Of a stretch of 5,505 bases of DNA, positions 1-5,082 are shown in pieces; within the stretch, counting starts at the first letter, position 1, and each line of letters begins with the position of its first letter. Below the pieces are notes generated by a model. The model saw nothing but the letters and a program-made list of their open reading frames with translations. It was not told the origin of the DNA and ran no database searches. Source of the DNA: an uncultured Phycisphaerales bacterium (GTDB taxonomy: Bacteria > Planctomycetota > Phycisphaerae > Phycisphaerales > UBA1924). Both the position numbers and the translations under genes were made by a program. The DNA is taken from NCBI GenBank assembly GCA_937891445.1, contig CALAFV010000535.1, forward strand, positions 1-5,505. The letters run 5' to 3'.

Positions 1-830
1 GCGAGCCGACCTCCGTCGGCGGGATCACGATCCTCACCGACCCGGTCTTCTCCGACCGCGTGGGGCTCACCGTCGGCCCGCTGACCTTCGGGATTCAGCG
101 CCTCGCGCCGGTGCCGTATCACCACACCGCGCTGCCGCCCATCGACGTCATCCTGCTGACGCACGCCCACTTCGATCACTTCGACCGCCCGACGCTCAAG
201 CGCCTCGCATCGGAGCGCACGACGGTGGTCACAGCGCGCTCGACGGGGCGGCTGGTGCCGCGAGGCTTCGGGCGTGTGATCGAACTCGACTGGTTCGAAG
301 AAGTCTCGATCGGCGGCGTGCGGATCGCCGCGGTCCGCCCGGAGCACTGGGGCGCCCGCATGGGCTACGACCGCTTCCGCGGGTTCAACAGTTACCTCGT
401 GCACACCGACGCCGTGCCCGGCGTCAGCGGCAGCGGCGTCAAGGTCCTCTTCGGCGGCGACACGGCCAAGACCGATGCGTTCTCGGGGTTGGGCCCGATT
501 GACCTGGCGGTGATGGGGATCGGCTCTTACGAGCCGTGGGAGCACAAGCACGCCAACCCCGAGCAGGTCTGGGAGATGTTCCAGTCGTTCTCGGGCGAGC
601 GTCTGCTCCCGATGCACCACTCGACGTTCAGGCTCGGTGAGGAGCAGGTGGACGAGCCGATGCGCCGCCTCCTCGCGGCGGCGGGCGACCAGGCCCACCG
701 CATCGTCGGCAGCGAGATGGGGCAGGTGTGGCTGTACGACGTGCCCGCCTCGGCGCTCCCGCCGGCGACCGGCATGGCGCGCCGCCTGGCCGCCCAGCAC
801 GCGGCCCGGCTGCCGGCAACTCCGGCCTGA
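1..830 (+). CDS. Metallo-beta-lactamase-fold hydrolase, NAPE-PLD/RomA-like family (5' partial)
   Basis: This is a probable zinc-dependent hydrolase of the family that includes N-acyl-phosphatidylethanolamine phospholipase D and UlaG-like proteins. The true substrate cannot be told from sequence. The frame is open from position 3 and reads EPTSVGGITILTDPVFSDR before the first GTG at 60. ILTDPVFSDR is the conserved second strand of the fold, so the gene begins upstream of the window and the GTG at 60 is an internal Val. The HxHxDH metal motif (HAHFDH) lies at 162-179. Further candidate ligands are His at 345-347 (PEHW), Asp at 459-461 (GGDT) and His at 615-617 (MHHSTF), matching the NAPE-PLD order. 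His at 549-551, in the SYEPWEHKHANPEQ segment, matches the NAPE-PLD active-site His before DPEE. No signal peptide can be judged because the N-terminus is missing. The gene ends with TGA at 828-830, 12 bases from the stop of the convergent cardiolipin synthase gene. Confidence 0.9.
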   Translation, partial: EPTSVGGITILTDPVFSDRVGLTVGPLTFGIQRLAPVPYHHTALPPIDVILLTHAHFDHFDRPTLKRLASERTTVVTARSTGRLVPRGFGRVIELDWFEEVSIGGVRIAAVRPEHWGARMGYDRFRGFNSYLVHTDAVPGVSGSGVKVLFGGDTAKTDAFSGLGPIDLAVMGIGSYEPWEHKHANPEQVWEMFQSFSGERLLPMHHSTFRLGEEQVDEPMRRLLAAAGDQAHRIVGSEMGQVWLYDVPASALPPATGMARRLAAQHAARLPATPA

Positions 831-842
831 GTCGCGGGCTTT

Positions 843-2321
843 TTACAGCAGCGGGCCCATCAGCCGCACCGTGTTCTCGGCAAATCGCGTCAGGGCGGGA
901 CGCTTGCGCCATTCCTGCGGCGAAAGTTCGATCGAGGCATCGAGATAACCCGTCTGCATGAAGCGGACGACGCTGGAGAAGTCGTCGTCGTAGATGAACA
1001 TGGTCACCTCGAAGTTGAGGTAGAAACTCCGCGCGTCGAGGTTCGCCGATCCCACGATGGCGATGCGCCGGTCCACCGTGAGCGTCTTGGCGTGCAGCAA
1101 ACCGTGGCGGTACAGCGCGACGCGCACGCCCGCGTCGAGGAAGTCCTGCAGGTGCGACCGGCTGGCCAGCGCGACCAGCGGCGAGTCGTTGCGCGCGGGG
1201 ACGATGATCGTGACTTCGACCCCTCGCATGGCCGCGGAGATCAGCGCCGCCTTCGTCGCCTCGTCGGGGACGAAGTACGGGGAAGTCATGATCAGTTCCT
1301 CCTGCGCGGCGTAGATCGCGGTGAGTATCGCCTGCTGGATACCCCCGGCGGGCCCCCCCGGCGAAGCCGCGGCGGTCCCCGGCCCCGAAGGCACCACCTG
1401 CACGACCGATTCGGTGTGCGCCGGCCGGCCCAGGTCGGGGAGGTAGGCCTCCAGGTCGGCCATGTTCTCGCCCGCGTCCAGTTGCCAGTCCATGAGGAAG
1501 ACGACGCCCAGCGCCTGCGCCGCCGGCCCTTCGATCCGCAGCGACGCGTCGATCCACGGCCCCGTGCGGATGCGACGGTTGGAGCGGAACGTCGAGTCGT
1601 TGATGTTCTGGCTGCCGGAGTACGCGATGCGCCCGTCGATGACGGTGAGTTTGCGGTGGTTGCGCAGGTCCAGCCGGTAGAACGGCAGCCGCAGCAGGCT
1701 CACGGGCAGCGCGGGCACAACCTGCACGCCGCGGGCCCGCAGCCGCGCCGCCATGGCGCTGCGAAGGAACGGCCGCGAGCCAACGGCGTCCACGAGCACG
1801 CGGCACTGCACGCCCCGCCCCGCGGCCCGCACCAGCGCCTCGCCCACGGCGACGCCCATCCCGCCGCGCATCCACAGGTAATAGAGCATGTGGACGTGCG
1901 ACTTCGCGTTGTCGATGTCGCGGATGATGTGCTCGAGGGTGGCCTCCGCGTCGGTCATCAGCGTGAGCCTGTTGCCCTTCAGCGGCGGGAAGCCGCCGAC
2001 GGCGAAGGCGATGTTGGCCACCTGGTCGTAGCGCTCCAGCGGCTGGTCCATCCCCTCGCTGCGGTGCTGCCACAGCGCCACCGCCTTGCGGTCCATGCCC
2101 GCGGTAAGTTCCTCGAACCGGCGCACGCGCCGCCGCCCCAGCCGGTTCTCGCCCACCAGCAGGTACACGAGGATGCCGAGGATCGGCACCCACACGACCA
2201 CCAGCACCCATGCCAGCGCGACCGGGACCGGCCGGCGGATCATGATGATGCGCAGCACCAGGGCGACGCGGATCGCCCACTCAACCAGCAAGAGCGACAC
2301 CGCCACCCAGTTCGAACCCAC
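843..2321 (-). CDS. cls: Cardiolipin synthase, phospholipase D superfamily
   Basis: This membrane enzyme would condense two phosphatidylglycerol molecules to cardiolipin plus glycerol, as in the ClsA-type family; some relatives use phosphatidylethanolamine as donor. Its 492 residues match the usual ClsA length of about 480-500. Two hydrophobic segments at about 6-28 and 32-57, joined by a short basic IRRP turn, form the N-terminal membrane hairpin. Both catalytic HKD motifs are intact: H222-x-K224-x4-D229 followed by GSQNIND, and H410-x-K412-x4-D417 followed by GSANLDARSF. TSPYFVPDE at about 346-354 is also typical. The start is GTG at 2319-2321: an in-frame TGA lies 30 bases upstream with no start codon between, and GGAG at 2327-2330 sits five bases before it. 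The stop is TAA at 843-845. A Gly/Ala/Pro-rich stretch at residues 315-327 lies between the two PLD domains. The gene follows queF after 123 bases. Confidence 0.95.
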   Translation of the reverse strand: MGSNWVAVSLLLVEWAIRVALVLRIIMIRRPVPVALAWVLVVVWVPILGILVYLLVGENRLGRRRVRRFEELTAGMDRKAVALWQHRSEGMDQPLERYDQVANIAFAVGGFPPLKGNRLTLMTDAEATLEHIIRDIDNAKSHVHMLYYLWMRGGMGVAVGEALVRAAGRGVQCRVLVDAVGSRPFLRSAMAARLRARGVQVVPALPVSLLRLPFYRLDLRNHRKLTVIDGRIAYSGSQNINDSTFRSNRRIRTGPWIDASLRIEGPAAQALGVVFLMDWQLDAGENMADLEAYLPDLGRPAHTESVVQVVPSGPGTAAASPGGPAGGIQQAILTAIYAAQEELIMTSPYFVPDEATKAALISAAMRGVEVTIIVPARNDSPLVALASRSHLQDFLDAGVRVALYRHGLLHAKTLTVDRRIAIVGSANLDARSFYLNFEVTMFIYDDDFSSVVRFMQTGYLDASIELSPQEWRKRPALTRFAENTVRLMGPLL

Positions 2322-2444
2322 GTGCGCTCCAGGCGGGCCGGGCTTCGCTCATCGCGCGGACCCGGGTGGATGATGCGCCGCGCCCCGCGGCTTGGCAAGC
2401 AGGCTGCCGGAGGCGGCGCTCACGCGGAATCGCGCCGGCGGCGG
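2322..2444 (-). other. queF-cls intergenic region with no clear promoter
   Basis: These 123 bases lie between the queF stop and the cls start. I see the cls Shine-Dalgarno GGAG at 2327-2330, an 11-base palindrome (GCTTG-G-CAAGC) at 2390-2400, and 7-base inverted arms at 2375-2381 and 2413-2419. I find no convincing -35/-10 pair and no hairpin followed by a T run. In DNA this GC-rich the short inverted repeats may be chance. Read-through from queF is therefore possible, but the gap is long for translational coupling. Confidence 0.4.
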
Positions 2445-2828
2445 TTACCGGCCCCGGTACTCCGGCGGCACATCCCCGTGCTCGGCGCGGATGACCGACC
2501 GGATGCCGCCCCGCCCCCGCCAGGATGTGATGACCTGGAGCCACACCGGCTTGAGCAGCGCGACCAGGTCGTTGCGGATGCGATCGGTCACCGCCTCGTA
2601 GAAGATCCCCTCGGTGCGGAACGACTGGTAGTAGAGTTTGAGGCTCTTGAGTTCGACGCACCCGCCCGGCTGACCCGGCGGGGCCGGCCGGTAGCGCAGC
2701 GTGATCGTGCCGAAATCCGGGTGGCCGGTCTTGGGGCACAGCGACGTGAACTCTTCGTTCACGTGCTCGATCGTGATCGGCTCGGCGGCCGGAGTCGGGA
2801 AGGTCTCAAGGAGGGAGGCGTCGGGCAT
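2445..2828 (-). CDS. queF: NADPH-dependent 7-cyano-7-deazaguanine (preQ0) reductase QueF, short type I
   Basis: QueF is a cytosolic enzyme that reduces the nitrile of preQ0 to the aminomethyl group of preQ1, the last free-base step of queuosine synthesis before insertion into tRNA by Tgt. The protein has 127 residues in a single T-fold domain, like the unimodular Bacillus type rather than the long E. coli type. The catalytic Cys is C31 in FTSLCPKTGHPDFGT and the catalytic Asp is D38, with the same spacing as B. subtilis C55/D62. The signature ELKSLKLYYQSFR at 59-71 is the QueF NADPH-binding motif. The substrate-binding Glu is E78, but the residue before it is Tyr77, where B. subtilis has His96. 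A loop of about five extra residues (near PAPPGQPGG) separates the active-site Cys from the signature. The start is ATG at 2826-2828 and the only upstream purine match is a weak GAGA; the stop is TAA. No other queuosine gene is in the window. Confidence 0.95.
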   Translation of the reverse strand: MPDASLLETFPTPAAEPITIEHVNEEFTSLCPKTGHPDFGTITLRYRPAPPGQPGGCVELKSLKLYYQSFRTEGIFYEAVTDRIRNDLVALLKPVWLQVITSWRGRGGIRSVIRAEHGDVPPEYRGR

Positions 2829-2843
2829 GGGTGTCTCGGATGC

Positions 2844-2889
2844 AGGGTGGCCCGCCGCTCCGCGGCGGTTCGGGCGTGCTGGCCACCCT
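2844..2889. repeat. Nested GC-rich inverted repeat in the TPR-queF intergenic gap
   Basis: Outer arms AGGGTGGCC (2844-2852) and GGCCACCCT (2881-2889) are a perfect 9-base inverted repeat. Inside them CCGCCGC (2852-2858) and GCGGCGG (2862-2868) form a tight hairpin around TCC, leaving 12 bases (2869-2880) unpaired on one side. It lies 21 bases downstream of the TPR stop and 15 bases upstream of the queF ATG. No T run follows on either strand, so it is not a standard intrinsic terminator. It could block 3' exonucleases, act in the queF leader, or be a copy of a dispersed palindromic repeat. The symmetry is directly visible; its function is unknown. Confidence 0.7.
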
Positions 2890-2910
2890 CAACGGGCTGT
2901 ACCCGGAACC

Positions 2911-3999
2911 CTATCCCCCGTACCGCGTCAGCAGTTCCAGGATCTGCGGCTGGTTGCGGTTCAGTTGCAGCGACCGGCGAAGCGCGGCCAGGCCCCTGGT
3001 GCGGGCCTCGGCGTTGCGCTGGTCGGACCAGACCCACTCGCAGAGATAGCACACGCCGACGCCGTTGAGCGCCGGGTAATACTCCGGGTCGATCTCCAGG
3101 GCCTTCTGGAATGACGCCAGCGCGGCGTCATACTGCGAATCGTCATAGGCCCCGAGTTTGAACTGCGCGTAGCCAAGCCGCTCGTACGCCGCCGCCGACG
3201 GCTCCGTGCGGACGAGTTGCTCGAGCGTGTTGCGCATCTCGTCGTAGCGCTGGAGCCGCCCGAGGCTCTCGGCGAGGTTCATCAGCAGCGGCGTGTTGAG
3301 TTCCATCAACTCCGCCGCCTGCTGGTACTCCTTGACCGCCTCGGCGTGCCGCCCCATCGCGGAGTAGATCGCGCCGAGGTTGAACCGCGCCGGGCCGTCC
3401 TTGGGGTCCAGTTCCACGGCCTTGAGGCCGTACGTCAGCGCCTGGTTGTTCTCGTCGAGTTGGTAGTAGGCCGTCGAGAGGCTCAGGTTGGCCATGAAGT
3501 CGTTGGGTTTGACGGCCAGCGCCCGCAGGTAGGCCTGGATCGCCTCGGTGATGCGGTCCAGCAGATGCAGCATCAGGCCGTGGTAGTACTGGGCGTCGAA
3601 GTTGGCCGGCTCGATGGCGGCGGCCTGGCCGTAGGCCTGCTCGGCCTTCACGTAGTCGCCGTCCATCCGGTAGATGTCGCCGATGCCCATGTGGGCCGTG
3701 GTCAGCCGCGGATTGACCTGAATGGCCCGGGCGAACTCCGCCAGCGCCCGCTCCTTGTCCCCGGCCCGAAGGGCGGCCTCGGCGGCGGCGACGTGGTTGC
3801 GCCCGCCCAGGTTCATCTCCGCGGCCCGCTCAGCCGCCTCCGCGGCGGCGATGGACCCTCCCGCGCGGTCGATCCCTCCGCACCCCGCGAGCCCACCCGC
3901 GACCCCCGCCGCCAGCAGGAGCATCGTCGCTGCTCGGCGCGCGGGGCCACCCCGCAGACCCGCCTTGGGCGAATGGACCGACCGGTCTTCGTGCTGCAT
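2911..3999 (-). CDS. Tetratricopeptide-repeat lipoprotein
   Basis: This is a probable membrane-anchored scaffold for protein-protein contacts on the outer face of the cytoplasmic membrane or in the periplasm; its partner is unknown. The 362-residue protein has a basic N-terminus, a hydrophobic stretch at about 26-38 (MLLLAAGVAGGLA) and a lipobox L37-A38-G39-C40. C40 would be the lipidated first residue of the mature protein. An Ala-rich helix follows, then about eight TPR units starting near 68, 101, 134, 168, 202, 236, 270 and 307. Typical TPR motifs are visible, such as AxxxYxxALxxxP and ARFNLGAIYSAMGRHAEAVKEYQQA. The last two units carry short insertions (around 285-291 and 320-333), and the final one contains C317-x-x-C320. 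The start is ATG at 3997-3999, preceded by the good Shine-Dalgarno GAGGGGTGA at 4006-4014 with six bases of spacing. The stop is TAG at 2911-2913. Such proteins are widespread and the sequence gives no pathway. Confidence 0.9.
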   Translation of the reverse strand: MQHEDRSVHSPKAGLRGGPARRAATMLLLAAGVAGGLAGCGGIDRAGGSIAAAEAAERAAEMNLGGRNHVAAAEAALRAGDKERALAEFARAIQVNPRLTTAHMGIGDIYRMDGDYVKAEQAYGQAAAIEPANFDAQYYHGLMLHLLDRITEAIQAYLRALAVKPNDFMANLSLSTAYYQLDENNQALTYGLKAVELDPKDGPARFNLGAIYSAMGRHAEAVKEYQQAAELMELNTPLLMNLAESLGRLQRYDEMRNTLEQLVRTEPSAAAYERLGYAQFKLGAYDDSQYDAALASFQKALEIDPEYYPALNGVGVCYLCEWVWSDQRNAEARTRGLAALRRSLQLNRNQPQILELLTRYGG

Positions 4000-4005
4000 G
4001 CTCGC

Positions 4006-4045
4006 TCACCCCTCGGCGGCCGTCTGCCAGACCCCGCCGGCCGCC
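4006..4045 (-). promoter_or_regulatory. Ribosome-binding site and abutting nested palindrome upstream of the TPR gene
   Basis: On the minus strand, GAGGGGTGA (4006-4014) resembles the AGGAGGTGA consensus and sits six bases before the ATG. Immediately upstream, arms GGCGGCC (4015-4021) and GGCCGCC (4039-4045) can pair. They enclose a second perfect palindrome, GTCTG-C-CAGAC (4022-4032). The structure touches the ribosome-binding site without covering it. Farther upstream TATCCT (minus strand, 4073-4078) resembles a -10 box, but I see no matching -35. Confidence 0.5.
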
Positions 4046-4088
4046 GGTCTCTCAGCCGTCCCCCGGGGCATGAGGATACGGCATCCAA

Positions 4089-4105
4089 GCGGCCCACGTG
4101 GCCGC
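4089..4105 (-). terminator. Possible weak hairpin terminator after nfo
   Basis: GCGGCC (4089-4094) and GGCCGC (4100-4105) form a 6-base-pair stem around a 5-base loop, beginning 14 bases after the nfo stop. On the minus strand it is followed only by C then TT, so the U tract is poor. It may slow or protect transcripts, or it may be chance in GC-rich DNA. Confidence 0.25.
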
Positions 4106-4119
4106 GCCATGTGCCCTCT

Positions 4120-5043
4120 TTAAGCCGGTGAAGCCCGCCGTGTTCGCTCTCCCGCCGTTCTCCCGGCCTTCGCCGGCTCGAGCAGGCCGCGGAGCCGGCG
4201 CAGATTCAGCGCATCCAGCGGCGTTCCGGCGGGCGTCGTCCCCTTGGGCGTCTCCATGATCTTCGGCCTGCTAGCCAGCCGCGGGTGCCGGACGACCGCG
4301 CGGAAGCCCTCGCGGCCGATGCGGCCCTTCCCGATGTGCTCGTGCCGGTCCAGCCGGCTCCCGCAGGCGCCCTTGGAGTCGTTGAGGTGCACCACGTGCA
4401 CATGGTCCAGCCCGCAGGAGGCATCGAGGGCGTCGAGCACCGCCGCCGCGAGGCTCTCGCCGGCCATGTCGTAGCCGGCGGCATGGGCGTGGCAGGTGTC
4501 GAAGCAGAACCCGATGCGGTCCGCCGCGCCGGTGCGGTCGATGATCATGGCCCGCAGCCGCGCCAGTTCCTCGAACGCACGGCCGATCGTTGAGCCGCCC
4601 CCCGCGGTGTTCTCGAGGCAGGAGATGACCGGGTACCCGGCCGTGCGCCGGAAGAGTTCGGCATACGCCGCGGCGATCCGCTCCAGCCCGGCGTCGAGGC
4701 TGCTGGTTGTGTACGCGCCGGGATGGTGCACAAGAAAGCGGATCCCCAGGCGGCTGCACCGCTCGATCTCCTCGGTCATCAGGTCGATCGACTGCCGCCA
4801 CAGGCCATCATCGGGCGCCGCAAGGTTGATCAGGTACGACGCGTGCGAGACGGCGCGCTCCGGCCCCCACCCGAGGCGGCCCATCTCCGACTTCCACTCC
4901 TCGACCACGCTCTCCTTCAGCGGCGGGGCCTTCCACTGCTGCTGGTTCTTCGTAAAGACCTGCACGCAGTCCAGCCCGAGAGACTCCGCCTCGCGCAGGG
5001 CGTTGGACATGGAGCCGGCGATCGACAGATGAGAACCGAACAC
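4120..5043 (-). CDS. nfo: Endonuclease IV (AP endonuclease), Nfo family
   Basis: Nfo is a trinuclear-zinc TIM-barrel enzyme that cuts DNA 5' to abasic sites and removes 3'-blocking groups in base-excision repair. All nine metal ligands known in E. coli Nfo are present: H67, H107, E144, D182, H185, H219, D232, H234 and E264. The spacings match the E. coli enzyme except for about four extra residues between E144 and D182. Signature stretches are SHASYLINLA, LENTAG, GFCFDTCHAHAAGYD, HLNDSKGACGSRLDRHEHIG and METPKGT. The start is GTG at 5041-5043, because H5-L-S-x-A-G belongs to the conserved N-terminal strand and the next Met (M12) would remove it. No Shine-Dalgarno precedes it. At 307 residues it is about 20 longer than E. 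coli Nfo, the excess being a basic, probably disordered tail (KAGRTAGERTRRASPA). It is transcribed divergently from the SDR gene and lies 120 bases upstream of the TPR gene. Confidence 0.96.
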   Translation of the reverse strand: MFGSHLSIAGSMSNALREAESLGLDCVQVFTKNQQQWKAPPLKESVVEEWKSEMGRLGWGPERAVSHASYLINLAAPDDGLWRQSIDLMTEEIERCSRLGIRFLVHHPGAYTTSSLDAGLERIAAAYAELFRRTAGYPVISCLENTAGGGSTIGRAFEELARLRAMIIDRTGAADRIGFCFDTCHAHAAGYDMAGESLAAAVLDALDASCGLDHVHVVHLNDSKGACGSRLDRHEHIGKGRIGREGFRAVVRHPRLASRPKIMETPKGTTPAGTPLDALNLRRLRGLLEPAKAGRTAGERTRRASPA

Positions 5044-5082
5044 GGGAGGCGAGTGTAGGGCGCGCGGCCGTACGATTGCCGC
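5044..5082. promoter_or_regulatory. Divergent nfo/SDR promoter region, possibly leaderless on both sides
   Basis: Only 39 bases separate the divergent start codons, so both promoters must overlap each other or the coding sequences. On the plus strand TACGAT (5071-5076) ends six bases before the SDR ATG, exactly where a -10 box would place transcription start at the A of ATG. On the minus strand TACACT (5052-5057) ends eight bases before the nfo GTG. Neither gene has a Shine-Dalgarno sequence and neither hexamer has a good -35. The hexamers are seen; promoter activity and leaderless transcription are inferred. Confidence 0.4.

Noticed and set aside
812..844. Possible bidirectional terminator between the hydrolase and cls
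   Set aside because: GCCGG-CAACT-CCGGC lies inside the end of the hydrolase gene and is 13 bases from the T5 tract at 840-844. The stem next to the T tract is only about four weak pairs.
628..2280. A 550-codon open frame on the minus strand overlapping cls and the hydrolase
   Set aside because: It is a low-complexity Arg/Ala/Gly/Pro translation with no motifs, lying in another frame of the cls gene. Long spurious frames are expected at this GC content.
2281..2739. A 152-codon minus-strand frame bridging queF and cls
   Set aside because: It overlaps most of queF in another frame and has no motif; the intergenic part is too short for an independent gene.
2829..2910. A known preQ1 riboswitch upstream of queF
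   Set aside because: I cannot find the compact hairpin with A-rich tail of class I or a recognisable class II or III core. Only generic GC-rich pairing is visible, reported as a structural finding.
1092..3068. A 658-codon open frame on the plus strand, antisense to cls, queF and part of the TPR gene
   Set aside because: Its composition is rich in Arg, Asp, His and Pro without recognisable domains, and three well-supported genes occupy the opposite strand. It is a shadow of their codon bias.
4095..4100. CACGTG palindrome as a regulator site
   Set aside because: A six-base palindrome is expected by chance here, and it forms part of the loop and stem of the GCGGCC/GGCCGC repeat.
3217..4131. 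A 304-codon plus-strand frame antisense to the TPR gene
   Set aside because: Its apparent repeats mirror the TPR repeats on the other strand, and there is no plausible start context.
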